Assembly: GCA_947482825.1 (NCBI GenBank)
Contig: CANKMT010000024.1
Span: forward strand, 1 to 58,453
DNA length: 58,453 nucleotides
Direction of reading: 5' to 3'
From: Betaproteobacteria bacterium
GTDB taxonomy: Bacteria > Pseudomonadota > Gammaproteobacteria > Burkholderiales > SG8-39
A program made the translations under genes and the position numbers. How positions within the stretch are numbered: position 1 is the first letter of the stretch; every line of letters starts with the position of its first letter. The notes beneath the pieces are model-generated. The model searched no databases and was not told where the DNA came from. It worked only from the letters and a program-made list of their open reading frames with translations. Shown here one piece after another: positions 15,953 through 24,041 of this stretch.

Positions 15953-17014
15953 TCAGCCCAGTGCGGTGAGGACGGCGTCGCCCATTGCCACGGTGCCGAC
16001 CTTGTTCATGCCCGGTTGCAGGATGTCGGCGGTGCGGTAACCCTGCGCGAGTACTTTGCGCACCGCCCCCTCGATCCTCGCCGCGTCTTCGTTGCGGCCG
16101 AACGAGTGGCGCAACAGCATCGCCACCGAAAGGATCGCCGCGATCGGGTTGGCGATGTCCTTGCCCGCGATGTCGGGCGCCGACCCGTGCACTGGTTCGT
16201 ACAGTCCCTTGTTGCCTTCGCCTATGGAGGCAGAAGGCAACATGCCGATCGATCCGGTCAGCATTGCCGCCGCGTCCGAAAGGATGTCGCCGAACAGGTT
16301 GCCGGTCACGATCACGTCGAACTGCCTTGGCGCGCGCAGCAACTCCATCGATGCGGCATCGACATAGAGATGGCGCAATTCGACATCTGGATACTCCTTG
16401 CCCACGGCCGCGACGGTTTCGCGCCATAGCACCATGGTCTCCAACACGTTGGCCTTGTCGACCGAGCAGACCTTCTTCTTGCGCCCGCGCGCGGCCTTGA
16501 ATGCGACATGCGCGATGCGCTCGATCTCGGGCTCGCTGTAGCGCATCGTGTTGACGCCGTGACGCCGGCCGTCGGGTCCGATCGAAATGCCGCGCGGCTC
16601 GCCGTAATAGAGGTCGCCGTTGAGTTCGCGCAGAACGAGCAGATCGAGCCCTTCGACCAGTTCTGGCCGCAACGACGAGGCGCCGATCAGCTCCGGGAAC
16701 AGGAAAGCGGGGCGGAAATTCGCGTAGAGCTGCAACTCGCGGCGCAACCTGAGCAGGCCGCCGCCGGGCCGTTTGTCGCGCGGGCCGAGCTCGTCGCCGG
16801 CCCGGCCTGCCGCGCCGAACAGGATCGCTTCGGAGTTCTTCGCAAGTTCGAGCGTGGCCGGCGGCAGCGGCACGCCCTCTGCATCGACCGCTGCGCCGCC
16901 GATCAGCCCTTCGGTGAGTTCCGCTTCCCGGCCCGCCACGGCCTTGAGGACCTTGACCGCCTGTGCGGTGACTTCGATGCCGATCCCGTCGCCGGGGAGG
17001 ACTGCGATCTTCAT
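15953..17014 (-). CDS. leuB: 3-isopropylmalate dehydrogenase
   Basis: 353 residues, the normal length. NAD-dependent oxidation and decarboxylation of 3-isopropylmalate in leucine synthesis, in the cytoplasm. Visible: N-terminal [15 protein letters not shown], the substrate-arginine segment [31 protein letters not shown], the metal-binding aspartates around [15 protein letters not shown] and the cofactor loop [20 protein letters not shown]. Homologous tartrate or malate dehydrogenases exist in the superfamily. No leuA, leuC or leuD lies nearby, so a catabolic beta-hydroxyacid dehydrogenase role is possible, but the motif set fits LeuB well. Confidence 0.85.
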   Translation of the reverse strand: MKIAVLPGDGIGIEVTAQAVKVLKAVAGREAELTEGLIGGAAVDAEGVPLPPATLELAKNSEAILFGAAGRAGDELGPRDKRPGGGLLRLRRELQLYANFRPAFLFPELIGASSLRPELVEGLDLLVLRELNGDLYYGEPRGISIGPDGRRHGVNTMRYSEPEIERIAHVAFKAARGRKKKVCSVDKANVLETMVLWRETVAAVGKEYPDVELRHLYVDAASMELLRAPRQFDVIVTGNLFGDILSDAAAMLTGSIGMLPSASIGEGNKGLYEPVHGSAPDIAGKDIANPIAAILSVAMLLRHSFGRNEDAARIEGAVRKVLAQGYRTADILQPGMNKVGTVAMGDAVLTALG

Positions 17015-17038
17015 TTGACGGCTCCTCTCCTCGCGGAA

Positions 17039-17614
17039 CTACTTGACGAGCCCTTCGGCCTTCAGGGTCTCCTGCACTTTCGGGCGCGCGCCGACACGGC
17101 CCATGAACGCCTTGATGTTCGGCCACTTGCCGAGGTCGACCTTCAGCGGGGTGGTCCAGTTGAGCACCGTGAAGAGGTAGGCGTCGGCGGCGCAGAATTG
17201 GTCGCCCATGATGTATTGCTTGCCTTCGAGCGACTTCTCGAGCGGGTTCAGGCGCCGCTCGATGGTGCCCATCTGCACTTCCTTCATCTCGGGGGTCATC
17301 TTCGGGTTGAAGAGCGCGCCGAGCTGCTTGTGCACTTCGGTGGCGGCGAAGTTGAGCGCTTCCATCTGGTGGTAGCGCTCCATCGTGCCGGCCTTGGCGA
17401 TCAGGCCCGAGTCGGGCTTCTGGTCGGCGAGGTATTGGCAGATCACGCCCACTTCGGTGAGCACCGTGCCGTCGTCCAGTTGCAGCGCGGGAACGTAGCC
17501 TTTCGGGTTGATGGCCCAGAAGTCGCCGCCGTCGGCGGTTTTCTTGCTGGGGATGTCGACCTTGACGAGGTCGACCTTGGTGCCGGCTTCGGTGGCGACG
17601 ATGTGGGGGGCCAT
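17039..17614 (-). CDS. Glutathione S-transferase, N-terminally shortened
   Basis: 191 residues. The thioredoxin-like domain (FWAINPKGYVPALQLDDG with the cis-proline, then TEVGVICQYLADQ) is followed by an all-helical C-terminal domain (QYIMGDQFCAADAYLFTVLNW). Related bacterial GSTs begin about 11 residues earlier, with a strand ending in a GACS motif whose Cys or Ser contacts glutathione. Here the codons for ACS are present just before the ATG at 17614, but sequence further upstream no longer matches and holds no good start. An AGGAG lies 10 nt before the used ATG. The protein may therefore lack its first strand and catalytic Cys, or the gene is eroded at its 5' end. Confidence 0.8.
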   Translation of the reverse strand: MAPHIVATEAGTKVDLVKVDIPSKKTADGGDFWAINPKGYVPALQLDDGTVLTEVGVICQYLADQKPDSGLIAKAGTMERYHQMEALNFAATEVHKQLGALFNPKMTPEMKEVQMGTIERRLNPLEKSLEGKQYIMGDQFCAADAYLFTVLNWTTPLKVDLGKWPNIKAFMGRVGARPKVQETLKAEGLVK

Positions 17615-17769
17615 CGAGCAGGCTCTCCTGGGAGGGGTTATTGAAAACGGGGTGGGGCGAGGGGCGCAAATCTAACACGAGCGTGCTCTCCAGGCTGCCG
17701 CGCGAGCCAGATCGGCTAACATCGATCGCGATGGCGGGATATTTGCCGCCGATCCTGTCGGGGAATTCC

Positions 17770-18804
17770 ATGATCGATCTACGTTCCGACACCGTCACCC
17801 GCCCGTCCGACGCTATGCGTGCGGTCATGGCCGCGGCGCCGGTCGGCGACATGCAATACGGCGACGATCCTTCGCTCAATGCGCTCGAGGCGCGGGTCGC
17901 GCAAACGCTCGGCAAGGAGGCTTCGCTCTGGCTGCCTTCGGGGACGATGGCCAACCAGGTGGCGCTGCGCGTGCTCACGCGCCCCGGCGACGATGTGCTC
18001 GTGGGCAGCGAAGCGCATTCGGTCTGGCATGAAATGGGCGGCTCGGCGGCCAACGCGGGCGTGCAGTTCACCGAGATCGGCGCCGGCGGCGTGTTCACGG
18101 CCGAGGACGTGCGCCGCCACGCCAAGCCGCGCGACCAGCCGGTCCTGCCGTTTCCATCAACGACGCTGGTGCAGATCGAGAACACGCACAACCGGCATGG
18201 CGGCGTCGTGTGGGACCAGGCCGAAGTCGAGCGCATTTGCGCGGTCGCCCGCGAACTGGGCCTCGCCACCTATCTCGATGGCGCGCGCCTGTGGAACGCT
18301 TCGGTGCAATCGGGCCTTTCACCCGCCAAGCTAGCCGCGCCGTTCGACCTGGCCATGGTTGCGTTCTCCAAGGGGCTCGGCGCGCCGGCCGGCTCCATGC
18401 TCGCCGGGCCCGCGGCACTTATCCGCAGCGCGATCCGCTATCGCCGCATGTTTGGCGGCGCAATGCGCCAGATCGGCATGCTCGCCGCCGCCTGCGACTA
18501 TGGCCTCGCGCACAACTTCGCGCGCCTCGCCGAAGACCATGCCAATGCGCGCATGATCGCGGAGCGCTTGGCCGCCTGCCCCGGCGTCACTCTCCATGTC
18601 GAGCGGCTGCACACCAATATCGTGGTGTGGGAACTGGCAGGCGCTCGCGTGTCGCCGGCCGAACTGGTCGCGAAGGCGAAGGCCGAGGGCGTATTGATCA
18701 ACGCGCTCGGCCCGGCTAAGCTGCGGCTTCTGACCCACCTCGACGTGAGCCGGGACGATTGCGTTCGCGCGGCCGATGTCCTGGTGCGTTTGCACGGCGG
18801 CTAG
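17770..18804 (+). CDS. ltaE: Low-specificity L-threonine aldolase
   Basis: 344 residues from the ATG at 17770 (MIDLRSDTVTRPSDAM, the family N-terminus). PLP-dependent cleavage of L-threonine or L-allo-threonine to glycine and acetaldehyde. Landmarks are GDDPSLNALE, LPSGTMANQVAL, the cofactor-stacking segment EAHSVWHEMGG, IENTHNRHGGVVW, LDGARLWNA and the Schiff-base lysine K201 in AFSKGLGAP. It is divergent from the GST gene. Other beta-hydroxyamino-acid aldolases share these motifs, so the preferred substrate is uncertain. Confidence 0.9.
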   Translation: MIDLRSDTVTRPSDAMRAVMAAAPVGDMQYGDDPSLNALEARVAQTLGKEASLWLPSGTMANQVALRVLTRPGDDVLVGSEAHSVWHEMGGSAANAGVQFTEIGAGGVFTAEDVRRHAKPRDQPVLPFPSTTLVQIENTHNRHGGVVWDQAEVERICAVARELGLATYLDGARLWNASVQSGLSPAKLAAPFDLAMVAFSKGLGAPAGSMLAGPAALIRSAIRYRRMFGGAMRQIGMLAAACDYGLAHNFARLAEDHANARMIAERLAACPGVTLHVERLHTNIVVWELAGARVSPAELVAKAKAEGVLINALGPAKLRLLTHLDVSRDDCVRAADVLVRLHGG

Positions 18805-18870
18805 CCGATGCGCATTCACTTGTCGCGAGCTTTAGGTTTCTCGCGTCGTCACTGAGAAAAGGTTCCACCC

Positions 18871-19551
18871 ATGCCCCTCCAAGCCCGCGCCTTCCTCGGC
18901 ATCTGGCACAACCTCAAGCCCGGCACCGAGCGTGACTTCGATCGCTGGCATACCTACGAGCACATGCCGGAGCGCGCGGGCGTGCCGGGCTTTCGCGTGG
19001 CGCGGCGCTACATGAACCGCAAGGCCGCGAGTCCCGGCCATCTGTGCTTTTGCATGTACGAAGCTGCCCACGTGGAAACCTTCCGCTCGCCCGGCTACCT
19101 CGCGCGCCTCAACGACCCGACGCCTTTGTCGCAGCGCGGCGGCGCGACGCAGACTGATTTCCTGCGAGGTGCGTTTGAGGTCGATGTGTCGCTCGGTTCC
19201 GGCGTCGGCGGGGCGATGGGCACTTTCCGCATCGCTCGCAACGCGGACGCTCGCGATGATGCCGCGCTGGCGCTGCGCCATGCGTGCATCGACGTGATGG
19301 CGCTGCATGGCGTCGTCGGCGTGCATTTGGGTATCGCGAGAACCGAAGTCACCGGCGTGCGAACAAAGGAAATGGAGATCCGCCCGTCCACCAGCGCCGA
19401 GAACGCGCTGGACACGGTGGTGCTGATCGAGGCCATTGGGTTCGAGGAGCTGGAAGCCATTCTTGACGAGGTGAAGTCGAAGCTACGGGTCGATGGCGTC
19501 AATTCGATCGACGCGGAGCCGTTTCGACTGGCTTACCTGCTGCCCGCCTGA
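18871..19551 (+). CDS. Hypothetical protein, possible dimeric alpha/beta-barrel fold
   Basis: 226 residues, not confidently assigned. The N-terminal FLGIWHNLKPGTERDFDRWHTYEHMPERAGVPGF resembles the opening of EthD-like or antibiotic-monooxygenase-like ferredoxin-fold proteins, where WHTYEHMPER forms the first helix. A second similar half may follow from about residue 110. No signal peptide or membrane segment. It follows the threonine aldolase in the same direction after a 66-bp gap. The function is unknown. Confidence 0.65.
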   Translation: MPLQARAFLGIWHNLKPGTERDFDRWHTYEHMPERAGVPGFRVARRYMNRKAASPGHLCFCMYEAAHVETFRSPGYLARLNDPTPLSQRGGATQTDFLRGAFEVDVSLGSGVGGAMGTFRIARNADARDDAALALRHACIDVMALHGVVGVHLGIARTEVTGVRTKEMEIRPSTSAENALDTVVLIEAIGFEELEAILDEVKSKLRVDGVNSIDAEPFRLAYLLPA

Positions 19552-19552
19552 G

Positions 19553-19705
19553 ATGCTCACGAGCAAGGCGCATTTCAAGACCTATCGCGAAGACGAGTGC
19601 GCGGCACTGCTGCGCGCAACCGGCGGCCTCGAGCCGCGGATCGAGCGCTACAAGATCAGCTGGCTCTGGGGCCTGATGACCGCGCTCGCCGCGAAGCCGA
19701 CCTAG
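19553..19705 (+). pseudogene. Short C-terminal fragment resembling a methyltransferase end
   Basis: A 50-codon frame beginning MLTSKAHFKTYREDECAALL and ending RIERYKISWLWGLMTALAAK. The layout resembles the C-terminus of SAM-dependent methyltransferases, but no catalytic part is present. It starts directly after the preceding gene's stop and overlaps the 3' end of arsR on the other strand. Probably a remnant, possibly of a gene once linked to the arsenic cluster. The assignment is weak. Confidence 0.35.
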
Positions 19706-20012
19706 GCGCGATCGCGCATTCGGCGCCGCCGCAGCAGTTTTCGGTCAGGTAGGCGAGCACGTCGCTCATGCGCTTTTCGTCGACGAAATAGATCACGTAG
19801 CGGCCTTCGCTGCGCGATTTCAGCAGCCCCGATTGCGACAGGCGCGCCAGGTGGAAGGACGCGGTGGCCGGCGGCAGCCGCAGCCCATCGGCTATCGTCC
19901 CCGCCGCCAGGCCTTGGGGCCCGGCCTCGACCAGGCGCCGAAAGACCTCGAGGCGCGTGCCCTGTGCCAGCGCCGCGAGCGACTTAACGACCTGGGCGGG
20001 TTTCATGGCCAT
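19656..20012 (-). CDS. arsR: ArsR family metalloregulator
   Basis: 118 residues with a winged-helix ArsR/SmtB fold: LAALAQGTRLEVFRRLVEAGPQG, recognition helix region LRLPPATASFHLARLSQSGLL, wing RSEGRYVIYF. The Cys pair in LTENCCGGAEC near the C-terminus resembles the As(III)-binding site of the ENCC subgroup. It derepresses arsenic genes when arsenite binds. The gene lies last in the arsC-channel-arsR order and overlaps the channel gene by 29 bp. Start ATGs at 20012 and 20006 are both possible. Confidence 0.87.
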   Translation of the reverse strand: MAMKPAQVVKSLAALAQGTRLEVFRRLVEAGPQGLAAGTIADGLRLPPATASFHLARLSQSGLLKSRSEGRYVIYFVDEKRMSDVLAYLTENCCGGAECAIAPRSASRRARSSGPRAS

Positions 20013-20682
20013 CGCGGCTCTCCGTTGCTGGGGGTAAGAGTGCGGCGTGAAGCGCCACCGCCAGCAGCGTGCCGGCGACTTGCGCCGCCATGAACGCCGG
20101 CGCATCCGCGGGGCGGATGCCGGCGAAAGTGTCGGTCAGCATGCGGGCGATCGTCACGGCCGGGTTGGCGAACGAGGTGGAAGCCGTAAACCAGTACGCG
20201 CCGGTGATGTACCCGCCGACCGCAAAGGGCGCGAACTTGGCGGATTCTCCGCGGCACCCGAGGACCACGGTCAGCAGCCCGAATGTCGCAACGACTTCGC
20301 TCCACCACTGCGCGACTCCGGTGCGCACATGCGCGGACGCCTGCAATAGCGGCAACTCGAACATCGCGTGCGCGGCCAGCACGCCGGCGATTGCGCCGGC
20401 GCATTGCGCCAACGACACGACCGCGGCGTCGCGCCACGTGATGTCGCCTTTCCAGGCGACGGTCGCGCTCACCACCGGGTTGAAATGCGCTCCTGACACG
20501 GGGCCGAACGCCACGATGAGCGCAATCAACGCTCCGCCAGTCGCGATCGAGTTGGCCAGCAGGGCAAGGTGCACGCTACCGTCGGCGAGCTTCACGCCCA
20601 TGATGCCGGAGCCCACGACCGCCGCGAGCAGCATCGCGGTGCCGACGGCCTCGGCCAGGCAGCGGCGCGAAAGGGCGCTCAA
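19984..20682 (-). CDS. MIP/aquaporin family channel, probably arsenite-linked
   Basis: 232 residues with six hydrophobic segments and the two half-helix motifs of the MIP family: HFNPVVS (NPV instead of NPA) and SFANPAVT. Between arsC and arsR, aquaporins of the AqpS type let arsenite leave the cell after arsenate reduction, so an arsenite channel role is likely here. The first NPA replaced by NPV and the wide glycine-rich segments are seen in that subgroup. No arsB or acr3 pump is nearby, consistent with a channel substituting for it. Confidence 0.85.
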   Translation of the reverse strand: MSALSRRCLAEAVGTAMLLAAVVGSGIMGVKLADGSVHLALLANSIATGGALIALIVAFGPVSGAHFNPVVSATVAWKGDITWRDAAVVSLAQCAGAIAGVLAAHAMFELPLLQASAHVRTGVAQWWSEVVATFGLLTVVLGCRGESAKFAPFAVGGYITGAYWFTASTSFANPAVTIARMLTDTFAGIRPADAPAFMAAQVAGTLLAVALHAALLPPATESRDGHETRPGR

Positions 20683-20700
20683 AGCGGACTCACCGGCGGC

Positions 20701-21180
20701 TCACTGCTTCGCGATTTCATCGACGTGCCTCTTAAGCGCGAGCCGGTCGAGGCGGTCCATCGGCAGGCTGATGAGCAGGTTTATCCGATTAGAGAGCGTC
20801 GCGTAGGTCGAGAGGAACGCTCTGCGCTTTTCCTCGTCGGTTCCTTCAACCGCAGCGGGGTCCGGCACGCCCCAGTGCGCGGTGGTCGGCTGGCCGGGCC
20901 AGAACGGGCAGGGTTCGGCGGCCGCGGAATCGCAGACGGTGATCACGAGGTCCATATTCGGCGCGTCCGGCCGGGCGAATTCGTCCCAGTTCTTGCTGCG
21001 CACGCCTTCGGTCGGGATCGCGTGTTTCTTCAGCAGTTCGAGGGCGAAGGGGTTGACTTGCCCGCCGGGCCTGCTGCCTGCGCTATAGGCCATGAAGCGC
21101 CCCTTGCCGGCCATGTTGAGATAGGCCTCCGCGAGGATCGAGCGGGCGGAATTGCCGGTGCAAAGGAACAGGACGTTCAT
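20701..21180 (-). CDS. arsC: Arsenate reductase, low-molecular-weight phosphatase type
   Basis: 159 residues. The P-loop CTGNSARS (Cys7 nucleophile, Arg13) and the downstream Asp in VPDPAAV are those of the LMW-tyrosine-phosphatase fold arsenate reductases. A cysteine pair for disulfide relay is present in ITVCDSAAAEPCPFW. It reduces arsenate to arsenite with thioredoxin or a similar donor. It is the first gene of the minus-strand group arsC-channel-arsR, 18 bp before the channel gene. Confidence 0.9.
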   Translation of the reverse strand: MNVLFLCTGNSARSILAEAYLNMAGKGRFMAYSAGSRPGGQVNPFALELLKKHAIPTEGVRSKNWDEFARPDAPNMDLVITVCDSAAAEPCPFWPGQPTTAHWGVPDPAAVEGTDEEKRRAFLSTYATLSNRINLLISLPMDRLDRLALKRHVDEIAKQ

Positions 21181-21409
21181 GGCGGGTTTCCCGGGATCGA
21201 TTCGATATTTGCAATGATATGGAAATAACATTACGGGCATGTTACTGCGGGGCGCAGGCCATCGCGGGATCGGTGCCCGGCCTTGGCCTGCGCGGCAAGG
21301 GCGAGCCGCCAGCGAGTGAGGTATTACATCGGCGGCTCTTCGCAAAGGTTGATTGGCCAAAGCCATCCTCGCGGGGGGGATTGACACCCAAACCAGACCA
21401 GGCCAGACT

Positions 21410-21419
21410 ATATCGATAT
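21410..21419. promoter_or_regulatory. Palindrome before the Phd-type antitoxin
   Basis: ATATCGATAT, a perfect 10-bp palindrome 16 bp upstream of the antitoxin start. A TTGACA lies at 21381. Phd/YefM antitoxins bind palindromes in their own promoter, so this is a likely operator. Confidence 0.45.
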
Positions 21420-21434
21420 TCAGGGAATAACATC

Positions 21435-21680
21435 ATGCAAATCATCAATATATCCGACGCCAAGAGCAGCCTTTCTGCATTGATCGCGGAGGTCGAAAAA
21501 GGCCGCAACGTCGTGATCGGAAAGGCCGGGAAGCCCGTCGCCATGCTGGTCCCCTATCACGCCGATACCGCGCCACGAAAGCTCGGCGGACCGTGGTCGG
21601 GCAAGGTCAAGATCGCGGATGACTTCGATACCTTACCCGATGAGTTGATCAAGGCATTTCAGGGAGATTCGGTGGCGTGA
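21435..21680 (+). CDS. Phd/YefM family antitoxin
   Basis: 81 residues: MQIINISDAKSSLSALIAEVEKGRNVVIGKAGKPVAMLVPY is the standard Phd/YefM N-terminal DNA-binding domain. The variable tail (SGKVKIADDFDTLPDELIKAFQG) is the part that inhibits the toxin. The gene overlaps the PIN toxin by 4 bp. It is the leftmost intact gene of the toxin-antitoxin island. Confidence 0.88.
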   Translation: MQIINISDAKSSLSALIAEVEKGRNVVIGKAGKPVAMLVPYHADTAPRKLGGPWSGKVKIADDFDTLPDELIKAFQGDSVA

Positions 21681-22054
21681 ATTTGCTGCTGGATACGCAT
21701 AGCCTGATTTGGACGCTGGCCGATGACCCGGGCTTGTCCCCGGCTGCCAGAGAGGCCATCGAGGATGGCAACAACATCGTTTTCGTGAGTTCGGTGTCGG
21801 TTTGGGAAATTTCCATCAAACGAGCACTGGGAAAATTGTCCGCGCCCGACACCTTGCTCGAGGAAATCAAGCGCCTGCGTTTGACGCGGCTTGATATCAC
21901 GCATGAACATGCCGACCGCGCGGGGCGGCTGCCGCCCATTCATGCCGATCCGTTTGACCGGATGTTGATCGCGCAGGCGCAACTGGAACAACTGACTCTG
22001 GTGACCCGCGATTCGGAAATCCAGAAATACGATGCCCGTTGTCTGGTTTCGTGA
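21677..22054 (+). CDS. PIN-domain toxin, VapC-like (Phd-linked type)
   Basis: 125 residues. MNLLLDTHSLIWTLADDPGLS carries the first acid, SVSVWEISIKRALGKL the second, and DPFDRMLIAQAQLEQLTLVTRD the last pair, all typical of Phd-associated PIN RNases. Intact by length. Its stop codon lies exactly where an unrelated, truncated PIN toxin gene on the other strand begins to show homology, so the two modules are joined end to end. Confidence 0.87.
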   Translation: MNLLLDTHSLIWTLADDPGLSPAAREAIEDGNNIVFVSSVSVWEISIKRALGKLSAPDTLLEEIKRLRLTRLDITHEHADRAGRLPPIHADPFDRMLIAQAQLEQLTLVTRDSEIQKYDARCLVS

Positions 22055-22252
22055 TTCGATCCATTGCAGCAATTCGAACCGCCACGGCGCATCGAGGATA
22101 CAGGATGCCTCCACGATGTACGGCCAGGTGGTGACGAGCCTCAAGCCCTCTGCGGAGGCCTCGCTGACGAGTCGGTCGTAGCGGGCATGGTGTGCATCGT
22201 CGGTGGCAAACAACGCAACCAGCGGGCCGGCGTCAATCGGGACGTTTCGCAC
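22055..22252 (-). pseudogene. Truncated PIN-domain toxin
   Basis: About 66 recognizable codons: MRNVPIDAGPLVALFATDDAHH with the first acidic residue, then TWPYIVEASCILDAPWRFELLQWIE. Homology stops at about 22055, after which the frame runs antisense through the neighbouring intact toxin. The C-terminal half with the remaining catalytic acids is missing, so it should be inactive. It still overlaps its antitoxin gene by 20 bp in the normal arrangement. Confidence 0.8.
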
Positions 22253-22472
22253 GCAACCGGGCCTTCATCGTTGCGGCAACACTTGCGGAGGCGCGCGGCC
22301 GGCCCATTTTGCCGCTTTTGCGCGCCTGCTTGAGCAGGGTGGCGGGATTCTTGATCCCGAGCACACGCGCGATGGCGTCTTTGATGAAATCCGATTTGGT
22401 AATGCCCAGCAGGGTGGCCTGCTGGGTGAGTTTGGCTTCGACCACCGGATCGAGGCGAACGGAGACTGCCAT
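22233..22472 (-). CDS. RHH-type antitoxin left beside a truncated toxin
   Basis: 79 residues starting MAVSVRLDPVVEAKLTQQAT, a CopG/RHH DNA-binding N-terminus, followed by FIKDAIARVLGIKNP and a basic tail. It sits directly before the truncated PIN gene, with overlap. Apparently intact, it would now be an antitoxin without a partner. Confidence 0.75.
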   Translation of the reverse strand: MAVSVRLDPVVEAKLTQQATLLGITKSDFIKDAIARVLGIKNPATLLKQARKSGKMGRPRASASVAATMKARLRAKRPD

Positions 22473-22497
22473 GCTGATCTCCTTCGTATTGACGTAA

Positions 22498-22665
22498 TAC
22501 AACGATACCGTCGGCTGCCGCCTCGCGCAATTTGGGGACAGGCAGCTCGATCTGGCCGATTTCGTGAACCTGGTGGAGTTCGTGAAGCGCGACAATCTCG
22601 CGGACGACGGCACGCTCGTGTTGCCGAGCGAATATCTCGAGGTCATGATTGGGCGCAAAGGATAG
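22498..22665 (+). pseudogene. Unrecognized C-terminal coding fragment
   Basis: An open stretch of 55 codons without a start, ending DDGTLVLPSEYLEVMIGRKG-stop, with an acidic amphipathic part LADFVNLVEFVKRDNLADD. Composition and codon use look like real coding sequence. I do not recognise the family. It begins about 25 bp upstream of the minus-strand antitoxin start and is probably debris of a deleted gene. Confidence 0.35.
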
Positions 22666-22865
22666 GGTGGGGCAGGCCCGCGCCTTAACGCCTCTTCCTG
22701 GCAGTTGCAGGCGGCTTCGCCTTGCCGACGCTCCCGCCGCGCTTTCCGGTCACGTCGCGCGACCACTGCGAACGCGCGCCTTTGCGCGGCGGGGTCATCG
22801 CGTCCTCGCCGCGGCTGCCGGGCCCTGGCTCGGGCAGCGGCCGGCCGCTGTCGCGCCATTCCACC

Positions 22866-23267
22866 GCCGCCGGCCGCGGCGTACCCGTGCACTCGCGCGA
22901 TGGTCGGCTTGTAGGAGCGCCACAGGCTCATGAAGTCTTCGGTGTTCTTCTTCATGGCTTTGTAGTCGAGGGTCGGGTCTCAAGGCATCGGCTGGGTGTA
23001 GGCGTTGGTCCTGTCGCCTTCGACGTAGGCCTTGAGGTCGTAACCCGCGCAAAACGCCTTGCCCGCGCCGCGCAGCACGATCACGTGCACGCGGTCGTCG
23101 GCGTTCGCCGCCTCGACCGCGGCGCGAATTTCGCGCGGCATCGCGCCGTTGATCGCGTTCAGCCGCTCGGGCCGGTTGAGGGTGAGGGTCGCGATGCGGC
23201 CGGATACTTCGAGGGTCAGCGTGGTGAAGCGGTTGCGACCGGGTGATTGCCTGCTCGTGATTGCCAA
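22866..23267 (-). pseudogene. Enoyl-CoA hydratase/isomerase family pseudogene
   Basis: The N-terminal part reads [20 protein letters not shown] and [16 protein letters not shown], the crotonase oxyanion-hole segment. At about 22980 a TGA interrupts it where relatives have Trp (QPMP-stop-DPTLDYK). In-frame homology resumes with MKKNTEDFMSLWRSYKPTI and VHGYAAAGG, then ends at about 22866, before the second half of the active site. One nonsense codon plus loss of the C-terminal half make it non-functional. The DNA from here down to 22666 shows no clear gene. Confidence 0.75.
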
Positions 23268-23387
23268 AGGAATCTCCTCGGGAGAAAGGGGTCGGGCGGA
23301 TTTTGTGCGGGAACGCTACGGCGCGGATGATCCGGTGCAAACGGGTTGGTGCGCAAGGCCGCAGGCGCAAAGCCATTCGAAGGCCGC

Positions 23388-23567
23388 TCAATGCGCCGGG
23401 GGCCCGCCGTGCGCGTTGAACCAGTCGAGGACGAGCGCAACGAATTCTTCCGGCTGTTCGACCCAGTAGTTGTGCGACGTGCCTTCAAACACATGAAGGT
23501 ACGAGTCCGCAATCGCGAGTTGCACGGCGGGCGCGAACCGCGGACCGGTAATGAGGTCCTCCGTGCC
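23388..23567 (-). pseudogene. C-terminal fragment of an alpha/beta hydrolase
   Basis: About 59 codons: GTEDLITGPRFAPAVQLAIA, then SYLHVFEGTSHNYWVEQPEE and FVALVLDWFNAH before the stop. GTSH fits the catalytic histidine loop of alpha/beta hydrolases. The nucleophile part is absent. The fragment starts at the stop codon of the nucleotidyltransferase gene, which seems to have replaced the rest. Confidence 0.7.
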
Positions 23568-24041
23568 TTAGCCGTCGCCCGCAAGCCCGTCCTTTATCCT
23601 GGCCAGCACCCGCTTGTCCAACAGATCCTTTTCACGGTAGTCGGTCTTGGTGCGGATGAGTCCGTCAATGTTGAGCACCTTCACCGGCGTGCCTTCGATC
23701 GTCAGTTCGCGCACGTACGCAAGCACCGATTCGTAGGTCTCGCCATTGGCGGAAAACAGCAGATCGATCAACAGTTCGTCGGCCACCCGGATGTTTTCGA
23801 CGGTGCCATCGGCGGACGGGACAAACCACTGCGCATCGAGCTCCCTGGAGGAGGCGAGAAAACTCAATGCACGGATGATTTTTTCACCATTGGCGCGTGT
23901 GGCCCTGACCAGCACGTCGATGTCCTCGGTCGCACGCAGGTAGCCATTGAGCCGCACGGCCTGCCCGCCCACCAGCACATACTCGACCTCTTCGTCGCGG
24001 AACCGGGCGAGCAGTCCGAGCAGCGGGTCGGGCGCGGTCAT
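23568..24041 (-). CDS. Nucleotidyltransferase-fold protein (toxin-like)
   Basis: 157 residues. The signature YVLVGGQAVRLNGYLRATED with Gly25-Gly26 and the acids Asp40 and Asp42 (EDIDV) is that of the MNT/AbiEii-type nucleotidyltransferase fold. A later acid occurs in LLIDLLF. Proteins of this size act as toxins or antitoxins by attaching NMPs to tRNA or to their partner. Its ATG overlaps the stop of a small upstream gene (ATGA, 24038-24041), a two-gene module. The exact system type cannot be told. Confidence 0.75.
   Translation of the reverse strand: MTAPDPLLGLLARFRDEEVEYVLVGGQAVRLNGYLRATEDIDVLVRATRANGEKIIRALSFLASSRELDAQWFVPSADGTVENIRVADELLIDLLFSANGETYESVLAYVRELTIEGTPVKVLNIDGLIRTKTDYREKDLLDKRVLARIKDGLAGDG

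Noticed and set aside
22666..22865. Small gene between the orphan fragment and the crotonase pseudogene
   Set aside because: A short basic frame on the minus strand exists, but it has no recognisable family or ribosome site and overlaps the decayed region.
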